Shown piece after piece: positions 36,824 through 48,281 of a stretch of DNA of 64,000 nt. The DNA is taken from positions 20,885,501 through 20,949,500 of the forward strand of contig CATNEN010000001.1 of NCBI GenBank assembly GCA_950097015.1. Direction: 5' to 3'. Positions within the stretch are counted from its first letter, which is position 1, and the number at the start of each line of letters is the position of its first letter. This DNA is from Macrostomum hystrix (lineage: Eukaryota > Platyhelminthes > Macrostomidae). The position numbers and the translations under genes were made by a program. The notes below the pieces were generated by a model. That model had not been told where the DNA came from. It did no database searches and worked only from the letters and a program-made list of their open reading frames with translations.

Positions 36824-37594
36824 TTAGTTCTTGTAAAAGAATTCGCTCGTCAGGTCGTTCGCCAGAGAGGCTGGCACAGCTGGGAACTCAAGAAGGCTGC
36901 ACAGGCCCTGCTGCTGCGAGAACACAGCTCCGCGACAATGCGAGGACTGGTCGCAGGTGTACAGGCACTGTGTCAGGCTGCCAGCGATGGCTGTGGTGAA
37001 AGGCACCGTTGAAGCATTTAGAGCTACCAATGTCCTGTTGCCGATGCCAAACCTGTTTGCATCTGCAATGGTTCAATGGGAGCTCGAAATGATTTAGTTC
37101 ATCATTTACATGTGCCGTACATAAGTTCGCTTCGCTTTAATTCGCTCACTGAGGTAGCTCAGCTGGTGCACGGAATTCCTAAATGCTCCGCCGCATTTTT
37201 GCAAAGAATTCCCAGCGCAGTTTTGGTTGCAGTCGGACTCTGGCGCGCTGCCCTGCCGCCCGTAGGCATTGTCGCAGAAGCACCAGTCGGTGGCCTGGAC
37301 GCCGAAGTAGCGAAAGTCGCTCATGGCACAGACTCCAGCGCAGACCTCCTGAGTCATCTGCGGACTGTTCACGGAGTCCTTAAAGTTGCTGAAGGTCACT
37401 GAGTTGATTCGCGTGATGCCGTAATTTCTCATGCCGCTAAGGTCTCGAGTTGAGTCTACGTTGTCCATGAAGCAGCCCAGGTAGTTGAACTGTACCTGCC
37501 TGTTGCCCAGTGTTGCCAGGGCGCCAGCGCACAGCAGGCTCAAGACTAATCCTAACACATGAGCACAGCTTGAGTCTGACATCGCTTTGAGCAC
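36824..37594 (-). CDS. secreted WSC-PAN/Apple domain protein
   Basis: Two exons, 37594-37150 and 37062-36824, joined in phase 1 to 227 aa. The N-terminus is a signal peptide (VLGLVLSLLCAGALATLG). An in-frame Met four codons downstream could equally be the start. Residues about 35-135 form a WSC domain: YLGCFMDN at the start, then MTQEVCAGVCAM, YFGVQATDWCFCDNAYG, ESDCNQNCAGN and KCGG. WSC is a cysteine-rich, carbohydrate-binding fold. The second exon has LTQCLYTCDQSSHCRGAVF and GLCSLLEF, which fits a PAN/Apple-type module. There is no transmembrane helix or GPI signal, so the product is probably secreted. It lies upstream of Crumbs on the same strand but has its own stop codon and is a separate gene. 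Confidence 0.85.
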
Positions 37595-38288
37595 AGAAAA
37601 ATCATGAGCGATGCCTCAGCTCCAATAACTAAGCCCCAATATAAAATATCACTGAAACGTTTTGTTTCAGTGTGATGATAAAGCTCTAGCAAATGAGAGC
37701 GATCGCCTGCTTGCTGATTGGCTGATAAGAGCCTAGCTTTGTTGCTTTGATATTGCAAAACACAACCATTGATAGCGCGCACAGATCTTAAAACACGATT
37801 CCAAATCAATTCCAAATCCAAATCCATCCAAACCAATGCAATAGGATCGCATCTTATGCTAATTTAGTGCCCGTGGATGTCCGTCCGTTGAGTATGAATC
37901 CATCATAAACGATTCTGACCGACTGAAATCAGTAGCCGGTCGATCCAGTCGACTAGAAACGCAGAGACATCTGAGCCCAGTCATTCATGGTCCGATTCGA
38001 GCTTGAAGAATTACGGCCTGAGCAACGAACTTTATGTTGAATTTATGACTATGATATGACTCGCATGCCTTCAGCTTCGACTCAAAAAAGGACAGCAATA
38101 GATCCGGGATTTCCGAGTGTTGATGAAAGCAGCCTTCAAGAGCTGAGTGTTGGCCTTCAACACGCTCTCCAATCAGACGAGCTACTGATTTCAGTCGGTT
38201 TGTTTCGAGGATTGACCTCGGGCTTTACTCTAGAGCCCTAAGCTGACACGTTACACTTTTCTCATAATCCCTCATAGTCAGATTCAGA
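37595..38288. other. intergenic, upstream of WSC gene
   Basis: No repeat or gene recognised. It presumably contains the promoter of the WSC gene. Confidence 0.4.
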
Positions 38289-38296
38289 CCCTAATG

Positions 38297-39250
38297 CAGG
38301 GGTAGGCAAACTTATTTGCTGGCGGGCCAAAGAGAGAGCCTAAAAGACGACAGCGGGCCGCAATTGACTGTATAAATATGAGATAGGGGAGAGATGAGAC
38401 ACGGGAGAGATGAGACACGGGAGAGATTAGACACGGGAGAAATTAGACACGGGAGAGATGAGACACGGGAGAGATTAGACACGGGAGAGATGAGACAGGG
38501 AAGAGATGATACACGGGAGAGATGAGACACGGGAGAGATTAGACACGGGAGAGATTAGACACGGGAGAGATGAGACAGGGAAGAGATGAGACACGGGAGA
38601 GATTAGACACGGGAGAAATTAGACACGGGAGAGATTAGACACGGGAGAAACTAGACACGGGAGAAACTAGACACGGGAGAGATTAGACACGGGAGAAATT
38701 AGACACGAAAGAGATAAGACAGGGAAGAGATTAGACACGGGAGAGATTAGACACGGAGAGAGATTAGACACGGGAGAGATTAGACACGGGAGAAATTAGA
38801 CACGAAAGAGATAAGACAGGGAAGAGATTAGACACGGGAGAGATTAGACACGGAGAGAGATTAGACACGGGAGAGATTAGACACGGGAGAGATTAGACAC
38901 GGGAGAGATAAGACACGGGAGAGATGAGACACGGGAGAGATTAGACACAGGAGAGATTAGACACGGGAGAGATTAGACACGGGAGAGATGAGACACGGAG
39001 AGAGATTAGACACGGAGAGAGATTAGACACGGGAGAGATTAGACACGGGAGAGATGAGACACGGAGAGAGATTAGACACGGAGAGAGATTAGACACGGGA
39101 GAGATTAGATACGAGAGCGATGAGACACGGGAGATATTAGACACGAGAGAGATGAAACAGGAAACTGTAGATGTCAGAAGGGGCAACGGGCCGGATTTGG
39201 GAGCTTCGAGGGCCGTATCTGGCCCGCGGGCCGGAGTTTGCCGACCCCTG
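38297..39250 (+). mobile_element. hAT-type non-autonomous element with 16-bp minisatellite, copy 2
   Basis: The termini are CAGGGGTAGGCAAACTT at the left and, read inward from the right, CAGGGGTCGGCAAACTC. This is the hAT consensus form. An exact 8-bp target duplication, CCCTAATG, flanks it (38289-38296 and 39251-39258), the length expected for hAT transposase. The interior (about 38385-39168) is the 16-bp repeat ACGGGAGAGATGAGAC with variants. No transposase is encoded, so it moved in trans. It is the same family as 6262-7468. Confidence 0.9.
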
Positions 39251-39258
39251 CCCTAATG

Positions 39259-40035
39259 CATCAAATCAGCACTGGACGTCAGTATAGCTTTGCCAAGCGC
39301 TTAAACTCCACTGCAGCTTATCGACTACATGCGGCTGCATCATCTGGGACTTCGGTGTCTGTATTGAATCAGACTCGCGAAGCCCCGTGAAAGTGGGTTT
39401 GAAAGCAGTGAAAAAATATCCCAATAGAAAAAATTATTATATTTCATTAGAGATATTAGCTAAGCTAAGCTATTTCAGAACTGCAAATTGAAATATTTGT
39501 ATGGCGACTGTGCAATCAGTAGTATGTAAAATTTAGATTTTTGAAATGTTGATTCCAGAAATCCAGAAATCCGACAAGTTTACTGCCAATCTGAGCAGAT
39601 TGAGAAGTTTTTAAATACCAGTTATTTCTATGAAAATACAGCTTATTGTCCCAGGCCTCATAGGTGGGCGTTTCTATGCACTCCATGCGCACTTGCTGAG
39701 TTCTTTATGAGACAATGAGACTCAACTAGACTTTATGAGCTGTGACTATGCAGCAGCTTCACAATCGCTAGTTAGAGTTTTTTAATGAGTAAGCTGGTGC
39801 GTTTTGACCTGACAACAGTGCAAATTGGCAGTTCATTTAGCCCGGCTCCAGTCGCTTATGCAGCAGTCGATTCAATTGAAAAAATTCTTCCGTGTGTTAC
39901 GCCTTGAAGCCGAGGAAAATTGATTTTTATGCCTGCTTATAGTAAAAATTTGAAACCGGCCGTCCAATATGCCTGTCGGGAAAATGCCTCAATGAGGCTA
40001 GTTCTAAGGTATTAGGCAGATAAGTAATTATCTTG
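39259..40035. other. intergenic
   Basis: No gene or repeat recognised. Confidence 0.4.
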
Positions 40036-40645
40036 TCTAATAGGTTAGATTTGTGTCTAACAGGTGAGACTTGTATCTAACAGTTGAGGCTAGCATCTAA
40101 CAGCTGATACTGTATCTAACAGGTGAGGCTAGTATATAACAGGTGAGACTTGTATCTAACAGGTGAGGCTAGTATCTAATAGGTTTGATTTGTGTCTAAC
40201 AGTTATGGCTAGTATCTAACAGTTATAGCTAGTATCTAACAGTTATGGCTAGTATCTAACAGTTATGGCTAGTATCTAACAGATGTGGCTAGTATCTAAC
40301 AGATGAGGCTAGTATCTAACAGATGAGGCTAGTATCTAACAGATGAGGCTAGTATCTAACAGATGAGGCTAGTATCTAACAGATGAGGCTAGTATCTAAC
40401 AGTTATGGCTAGTATCTAACAGTTATGGCTAGTATCTAACAGTTATGGCTAGTATCTAACAGATGAGGCTAGTATCTAACAGTTATGGCTAGTATCTAAC
40501 AGATGAGGCTAGTATCTAACAGATGAGGCTAGTATCTAACAGATGAGGCTAGTGTCTAACAGATGAGGCTAGTATCTAACAGATGAGGCTAGTGTCTAAC
40601 ATATGAGGCTAGTATCTGACAGATGAGGCTAGTGTCTAACAGTTC
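40036..40645. repeat. 20-bp minisatellite
   Basis: About 30 copies of a 20-bp unit, GAGGCTAGTATCTAACAGAT, mixed with a variant bearing AGTTATGG. The left end is more degenerate. Confidence 0.93.
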
Positions 40646-41188
40646 AGGTTTATGTTGATCAGATAGGGCTGTGTCTAATTAATTGATGAGGCAAAGGTTT
40701 GGTAGCTGCCAGTGCCGGAGGAGCTATCATGCCAGCTTTTTTATGCATGCACATTTTACAGCTTCTAAGCCAGGAGCTAACCCGCTGAGTTAGTCTCCCC
40801 TCCTCTCTGTCAAAGCAGAGGGTTGCATGGCAATTAGCAACGATTGACCCATTTTGCATTAACTGCATTAATGATTGATTTGAGTAGGACTGGGGCCGTT
40901 TAACAGCTGCTAGACGAGATGCAGGGATCGGCTTTGATGCATATACAGGTGGATTTGTTTGTGAGCATGCAATGTTCACCTCTTTAGTTCCAACGGCAAG
41001 GGCAAAGCGTCAATGGATACTTCCGTGACGCAATCTGGATTTCATATGCGCATTTTTTGTAATATTTCGATTGAATTTGACAATACAGCGAAAGTTTCTG
41101 TTAAAAAATATCACTTCATTGGTAGATTAAATAGTATGTTACGGAGTTCAATAATGGCCAAATTTTTGGAGACGTGATCCATTCAAAG
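40646..41188. other. intergenic, with a tRNA box A-like motif on the minus strand
   Basis: On the minus strand near 40770-40800 the sequence TAACTCAGCGGGTTAG resembles a box A. No box B follows, so no tRNA or SINE is called. Confidence 0.3.
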
Positions 41189-42289
41189 CCCCCAAGAGAT
41201 GCCAGTGGCAATGCTGAACGAATACCTGCGCTTTTTCTACTATACACTTAAGAAGACTGATGGTAGTTTGCATGCCCCCTCTAGCTTGGTATGCTGGAGG
41301 GCTGGGATCCAAAAGGTACTTCAGCATGATCCTAAAGCGTCCGCTTAATATCGTGTCTGGAGAAGACTTCGTTAGCTCAAATCGGATGTTGCGTGTTAAG
41401 GTACGCGAATTTCATAATTCAGGTGGAACAACTAAGCAGTTTCTACCGATCGAGGAAGCAGATCTGGAAAAAGTCAAGGCATACTTTGATAGAACCACAG
41501 CCGAACGCTTACAGGACGAAGTGGCATTCACCATTCTCTATATTCTTGGGGAAAGAGGACAAGAACACCTTAAGCATTTGAAACAGCAGGGAGCATTGGT
41601 TGCTGGTATCGACTCCGACGGACATGAGTACTATGAACTACCACCACTTCCAACTAAGAACCAATCGAGTGACGACAAGAACGAAGCAGGCGAGCATCTA
41701 TGGAGAGCATCGTGAACTGATTGCTCTGTATGAGAGGTCTTTACCTACAGGGGTGAACAACGGCAGCTTTTTTCCGAAGCCTCTTTTGAACGATTCAGAA
41801 GGCAGACCCCGTTTTTCTACGAACCAGGTGCGCGGAGTCAACTGGCTGGCGAATTTTACGCAGAGGGTGAGTCGTCTATGCAACTTGAGTAAAGTGTATA
41901 GTAATCACTGCACTCGCGTTACAAGGATCGCTGACCTGCGCGATAATGGTCATTCTTTGAACGATATGATGACTATTACTGGACAAAAGTCTGACAGGAC
42001 TGTACGTCGCTACTTGTCTAGGCAGCGTGAACGCACTGTCCGGAATGTGTCCATGACAGTCAGCAGGGCTCTTAAGCGGAAGGGCGAAGCGGAGACTGCG
42101 ATCTCTACACTAACGAGTGTGTCAGCTGATGCTACACATGGACACCGAGCATGTTTGCCGGTTGCTCATTCCAGCACTGCACTATTAACTTTACGAAGTG
42201 ATGCTCTAATTGTCATCCTTAGGATTGCAATATGGCTAGACACTTTGTTTTATTGTTTATTATCATGTTTTCAAGTTGTCTCGCTATAA
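41189..42289 (+). pseudogene. Crypton-like DUF3504 tyrosine-recombinase gene, frameshifted
   Basis: Three segments in different frames together cover a DUF3504 domain. The first (from about 41200) has LNEYLRFFYYTLKKTDG and SSLVCWRAGIQK. The second has LNIVSGEDFVSSNRMLRVK, FDRTTAERLQDEV, LGERGQEHLKHL and DSDGHEYYEL. The third has EHRELIALYERSLP, VRGVNWLANFTQRVSRLC and NHCTRVTRIADLRDNG. The last part corresponds to the recombinase C-terminal half, with the His/Arg cluster as NHCTR, and TGQKS where GHKS is usual. Frameshifts lie near 41330 and 41690, so the gene is dead. A related copy lies at 44052-42602 on the other strand. DUF3504 proteins derive from Crypton elements. Confidence 0.72.
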
Positions 42290-42601
42290 AGTTATAATAA
42301 ATATAACACAGCATATGAAAAAATGGTCTATGGTCAAAATGTTTTTCAGGGCTAAGGAATGACAAAAAGTGCGTGTCGTTATAATACACTTGCATATATG
42401 TACAATGGAGTCTATGGCAAAGCCTACTAGCAATGCTTCTGATTGTCACACGTTAAATATGCGTTGACCATAGACTATGGTCTGATTGATTTATTTCAGT
42501 GCTCTAACTTCAACCCAAAAAATCCAAGAAAGACACGAAACAAAGCAAACAGTGTGTTAGGAGCTTGAAATGGAAACAAGGAACAGCGTTTAACTATAGA
42601 T

Positions 42602-44052
42602 TTAGTGTTTGTGGTAACACAGTTTGTCCATTTTATACTTTCTTTCACTTTCACTTATTGAAATTGATGGTGCAGTCCTCAAAGTGGCAGTTGGAAAACA
42701 GTGACGAATTTGTGTTTTCACACACAGTTTCCGTTTTATGGCTGGTGACGCTCTCGTTTGAGGTGGAAACACTCGTACCGATGTTGACGTATGCTGTTTG
42801 CAGGTCGAGAGCAGCACCCACCCAGTAGTCGCCATTCTGTAAATGGCGCCGTCACGCTGCCTAGAAAGATATCGCCGCACGGTCGTCTCGGTCTGTTGAT
42901 GTCAGAGACACTGTGGCTTGCGTCGCTCAAATCAGCGATGCGAGTCACGCGGATGCAATGGTTCGTATAACCCTTGCTGAGACTGCACAACTTGCTGAGC
43001 CGCTGCATAAACGTACTTAGCCAGTTGATGCCCCGAACTTGCTTGCTTGAGAATTGATAACGCGAGGCGGTACTAGCCATTGGTCGTGGAAACAGAATCA
43101 TCCTTTGTCTCAGACGGAAGGGCCGATCTATACAGTCGGAGAAGATCGTACTGCTTCCCGTATACTCGAGCTTGCTTGGGATTGAATCGTTTGGCCTTCG
43201 TAGGATCAGCGCTTAGGTTTAAAAACTAAACGTATGAGCCGATTAAATGGTCTGATTAGTTCCTCAAAGAGCAACTATTGATCGGACCTACCTTCGCTGT
43301 CCGTTTTTTCAAGGAGACAATCCCTTCGGCGCAACTGCTTGAGATGCTCCTGGCCTCTTTCGCCAAAAACGTATATCAGCACAAACATGACCTCATCCTG
43401 TAGACGTTCGGCAGTCTGCCGATTGAAGTAGTTGAATATCTTGGAGAGGTCAGTGTTTTCGATAGGCTCGAAGTGCTTTACACTTCCGCCTGAAGCTTGA
43501 AAATCACGGACTTTCATTCGCAGCATACGATTCGCGCTGCCGAATACAGGCGCATCAATGATGTTTATTTCTCGCTTCACGATGTAGTTGAAAAAACGCT
43601 GGATGGCAGCCCTGATGCATACGAGGCTTGATGCTGAATAGTTCGCCATTGGGTTTGGCCAACCGAAAATAGTAAAGACGTAGGTGCTCGTTAAGTTTCT
43701 CCAGCTCCACCGTTCGTAGAACATCCATAGGATAGCCCAGGTTATTCATGTAGATCGCAAACTTCTCTCCATGCTGCAGCATTTGATCTCGCGTAGTTCT
43801 AGGGAGAGAATCCAACTCCATCTTGTCAATGACACTCACGCTGGCACCATCTGACGAGGCGCTGGCACCGTCTGTCGAGGCGCTGGCACCGTCTGTCGAG
43901 GTGCTCGCATTCTCAGACAGCGGAAGATCTGGCAGATCTACTCCCGCGATGTTGTCATCATTGTTGCTGAAGTCGGTGATAAACTTAATAAAGCGTTCCA
44001 GTTCTTTATCCTAGCTGTGGTCTTCATGGCTCAACTCGCTTATCAGCGCCAT
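42602..44052 (-). pseudogene. Crypton-like DUF3504 gene, second copy, decayed
   Basis: Minus-strand copy of the same family, facing the first. From an ATG at 44052 an early TAG interrupts the frame after about 13 codons. Then follow an acidic Ser/Thr region with a repeated STDGASA motif, MLQHGEKFAIYMNNLGYPM, and LNEHLRLYYFRLAKPNGE. A one-base frameshift near 43650 precedes SLVCIRAAIQRFFNYI. The middle has ANRMLRMKVRDFQASGG, FNRQTAERLQDEVMF and FGERGQEHLKQL. After a damaged stretch (about 43270-43100) the C-terminal part resumes with VRGINWLSTFMQRLSKLC and NHCIRVTRIADLSDA, then degenerates. It is better preserved at the N-terminus than the plus-strand copy. Confidence 0.72.
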
Positions 44053-44850
44053 TTCGCTTGCGGTTACACCATCGAGAGAATCAACAGGCAAAAATTTCCA
44101 GTTTATCATTTTTGAAAAAAATCCTCTATTTTCTTAACTGATAAATCTTTTTTTAAAGTCTTTAAGTCTAGCTCTAGATCGAGCATTTGCATGTCTATGG
44201 TAAAGAGATCAGATTTTCTATTTCTTTTCTTTAAACTAAAGCACGCCAGTTTTCTAAAAATAGACATGCATTGCCACATATGTGACGATTGTCACAGGCT
44301 ACGTGGGTAGGCTTGGCCAGTAAGACAATAATATTGTGTATATGGTTTCATCATAGACAACTTACCATTGGAGTAAGATAATGTAAATCAATGTTCTCTA
44401 CTTCCACTACGCTACTAACTTCCTGCAGTAACGACGTATGAAATAGTGCCCTCATGTCTGCAAATTCTGCAAATGAGATGCTTAATTTTCACCTTGATTC
44501 GTAATGGCGTATGCTTCTATTACGCCATAGAAAAATACGATTATTTTGGAATTCGGAAACAGAAGCAAATTGTTGCACTATTGAAATAAATATGGGTTCG
44601 ACCTATTTTTCATATATTAGGAAGCCCAATGCAAGCGCGATTGCGCAATGCAAGTTTCCAACCTGGATTTCGGTATCATGTATCCGGGGAAGCGGAAGCA
44701 CGGACGGAGACTGTGGAGGCGTGTAGGGGCTTGAATCACAGTTTTGAAAAGCAAATGCTTCTCAGGCCATCGGTCGTCCCAGCTCGAGGCCCATTGTCTC
44801 GAGCACGGAGCTCGCCGAAAAATGTTAATATTTATATACTATAGGGGGGT
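44053..44850. other. intergenic
   Basis: Possible upstream part of the second Crypton-like copy. No terminal repeat or gene recognised. Confidence 0.35.
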
Positions 44851-44852
44851 CG

Positions 44853-45236
44853 GTGGAAAAACGGTCAACGAGTTTATCTCTCGCACCACGGTCCCTAAGT
44901 TCGATTCCACGGCGAGGGCACATTTATTTTGGGCGCAGCCGCGCAGAGAACGCTTTGGGACTTGTCGTGCAATTTACGCCATTGAGGGCCAAAATCCAAA
45001 GCACAGGGAAATGTAAACTGCCTGACGATGAGAAAGTCAGCGCAGATGTACACACCAACGACCACTAGGAGTAGACTCTCCTCCTACTCCTAGCATAGTC
45101 CTTGGTACACACCTGTGTGAGCGTATGCCTGCGTACGGTATTTGTGTGCGCGTGTACTCTATTGTGTCACCAAATGATGTGCCACTGCCCGAAGCCCTCT
45201 TGCAATTATTATTATTATTATCATTATTACTGTTTG
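44853..45236 (+). mobile_element. tRNA-Leu-like SINE, copy 6, with a small insertion
   Basis: Diverged head (GGTGGAAAAACGGTCAACG), then TCTCGCACCACGGTCCC, a box B-like TAAGTTCGATTCCAC, GGGCGCAGCCGCG, ACTTGTCGTGCAATTTACGCC and CTGCCTGACGATGAGAAAG. It ends in GCAATTATTATTATTATTAT. A 48-bp hairpin-bearing insertion at 45057-45104 interrupts the TACACACCTGTGTG region. Confidence 0.78.
45057..45104. mobile_element. 48-bp foldback insertion flanked by 9-bp direct repeat
   Basis: Flanked by GTACACACC on both sides (45048-45056 and 45105-45113). The other SINE copies have this motif once, so the segment is an insertion. It contains a perfect hairpin with arms CTAGGAGTAG (45065-45074) and CTACTCCTAG (45084-45093). 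Confidence 0.55.
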
Positions 45237-48200
45237 ATAGCGTATTCATATTTTTATTAGATAAACAAATTAATATGTATCTGTGCTTATAATTTAAGTA
45301 CTGTGGTTTAAAATTTAGTTTTAACTTCAATTTTTTACTTTTGTTTAAATGAACATCAAAGCTTGTGTTCTTGGAATAGAAACAGACTGTGAACGGATAC
45401 TTGCGTCGCGTGCATGCTTTTAATACTCTGTCTTTCTCTCGGTTATGAGTTATTTAGCTTAGCTACGTCTTGTAAGCAACTTTTGTATGTCCTTTTAGTA
45501 CATACAAAATATGGGTACCACAGGCTTTGCTTTACCTCAGTACTGAACATGATCTGAAATAATTTCTGTTTCGCTACACCAATAGGGGGCCTACTAAGAG
45601 AAAAAAATAGTACACCACACGCTTGTTTGAAATAAGCATCAAAGGCTAGCTTTATAAAGCACACCCAAATGAGCTGTATAACCTTATTACCATTGGTGAA
45701 ATAACTATTTGATTGTTGATTTTCTTTCTAGCTAGTCTGCTATAAATTAAATTAAGATATGTGGCCTAATAACAACGAAAATTCTGTTGGCTTCTACTTA
45801 TCAATATATGGTTAATGACCAAATCCGATGTATGTTTTCAGCAAATTTTAATTACTTAACTATCTATTATTTGTGAGGAACAGAAATTCACAAGCAGAGC
45901 AGTCTAGTTGGCCAACTTGGCATTAACTGAAATGAGATCAATGGCTGCTATCATGTAATGGAAGTTGAGTCTGATTTTTTACTTCTTTGACTAGGCCCCT
46001 AATTTGAACATACTATTGAACTATTATATTTCATACATAGATGGTATAGGCCTGCTTTTCATTCTGCATGCAGTGACACCCTGCTATGCACAAGACAGAC
46101 CACTTGCTAAATCATGAATATGAATGGTTAGTTAACTAGGTTGACGGTCATTTCGTCTGCCGCCTTTTCGTCTGCCAATATACGATATAGTTGTTTTGTC
46201 TGCTAATATATATAATATATAAATCGGAATAACTAATTATGTCATCAAGCTTCGCATGGAAGTGTAATGTAAATGTCTTATTAATTATAATTTATTATAA
46301 TGCTAGGATTTTTCTGAAAGTTCCGGAGCTAATATGTTGCATATAAATACACAAAGCCAATATCTCCAACCGTTTAGTTTCCTTCCAACTTTCTTTTTTT
46401 GTGTATGTAAACTCATATGCAATTTATTCACGAATACAAGTAGCTTAAATCAGCCGTGTTGACGACTCTTAGGCTACATCGAACATGCGCGACGGTCGCC
46501 TAATAGGCAACTCCGAACATGTTCTTTGTTCCAAGAACATGTTCTTTTAAATTAATAAGGCTACTTAATGTATATTAATGAATTAATAACATAAAGAAAA
46601 AACTATGCCTTCCTTGGCATAAGGTCAACAAACAAGACAGAGTTAAACCATGTGTGTGTGTTAAACCATACTAGACATAGACAAAGAGAGTACAATGCAT
46701 AACAGAATTTGTACACTGCATTTGATTTGATAGCCATGAGAAAATAGCCTTTAAAATGAGACATATCTTATTTAGGCTGGAGACTAAATTGATATAGACA
46801 CAGAAGTACTTAATCAATATGAACCTGTGCATAGCATATATATTTTATCAAGATGATTTTTGCAACAAAAGCTACAGCAGACAACTTTGTTTAAATTACC
46901 CTTATAGCAGATAATTTTGTACAAAGTTTCTTTAAAAGACAAGTTAGCTGATAAGATAAGATGGTGACAGACAAAAATACTAGAAATAAATAGTTTAAAG
47001 GTTAGAAAAAAGTCCACATATAATTATATTTATTTATGTACTTAACAGTGTGAATATAAGCAATAAGAAAAAACAACTTGCTTAAAATCTTAATATTGTA
47101 ACAAATAGTAATTTAACAAAAATAATAATTTAATTTACATTTTTACCTGGCAATCTAGGCAAAGCCAAGGGAAAGCAGTTGAACTATTGCCAATCACAAA
47201 ATATTTGCAAAATTTTCAAACCATTCAATTGCAAAAAGTCCCCAATGTGCCTACTTGAACATGATTGAGTAAATTGTAAGAAATGCTATATTTTTATGAG
47301 AAAATTTATATACAACTTACAGTTTTAAGCTCACTAATGTATTAGTATAATGGAGTTTTTGTTGCTTGAGTTTGTGACAATTTCTTGGTTGCTTGCCCAA
47401 TCATTTACATTGAGCATAATGCAACCAATTTGTTTGAAATATGGTGCAAAATATGCAATGCATTCATCAAATCATCCAACCACCAGTGACTAAAAGAAAA
47501 TTACAACTCAAAACAAAGCCAGTTTAATGCAGTTAAACAAAACATTTAAAGTTAAATATGAAACAAAATAGAAACAATGATGTCTCAAAGAGCAAAAAAC
47601 ATTTTCTTGCATACTTGTAGTTTGTCATATATTTGTATTTCTGATACAAAAGCCTTGGTTCTGGTGAAAACCAAATTGTATGAAAATGTACTAGAAAGCA
47701 AGACTGGGATCAAAAAGGCCTGGTGCCAAAAAGCAGAGGCACCAATTGTAAGATATCTGTGGCCTCAGGTCTGTAAGCCAATCCATTTTTCTTTGTAGCT
47801 AGTATAAGAGTCAATTTTAGTTTTTATCTTGTTAGTAACTTTGCATATTTGTTAGACCTTCTGTTAACTTGCTTCTGTGCATTTTGGCCACCTTAAATAT
47901 ACCTGTCAATTGTTTGGCATGCCGCAAGTGCATGCTAACCATGAATACCAAATTGTGCATGTTTGGCCAATCTATGCTCTCAGTTTTAAGATCCAGACAG
48001 TCTTATTATAAGTACTAATAATTCCAGGATGGCTGCTGGCAATGACACATTTTGTGACAATAAGCTGACAGCAACTATAAACTATATATAGAGGGTCCTT
48101 TTAATTTTTAATGGATTTTTAAGCTTTAAAAAGCCATAGCCAAAAGGATAAATCATAAAAATAGGTCCAGCAGTCTTAACACTTTTTGAACCTCCATATT

Positions 48201-48281
48201 GCTTAGCTCTTATCATTGCAATTGAAATCTATAAGTTTGATTATAACAACACCAATAATTTTTTATTTCATTGTTTAAAAG
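45237..48281. other. intergenic or upstream of PLRG1
   Basis: About 3 kb of AT-rich DNA. No gene recognised. It should contain the PLRG1 promoter and its short first coding exon, which I could not place. Near 46514 lie two GAACATGTTC palindromes. Confidence 0.4.

Noticed and set aside
40765-40805. tRNA gene on the minus strand
   Set aside because: A box A-like sequence occurs but no box B or cloverleaf follows.
46140-46210. Repeated TTTCGTCTGCC motif, possible end of a mobile element
   Set aside because: Only one end seen and no matching partner in the window.
46510-46550. Hormone-response-like palindromes (GAACATGTTC twice)
   Set aside because: Short AT-rich palindromes far from any recognised start; no further support.
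48029-48100. ATG GCT GCT GGC as the first PLRG1 exon
   Set aside because: No convincing splice donor in frame, and the peptide does not match PLRG1 N-termini.
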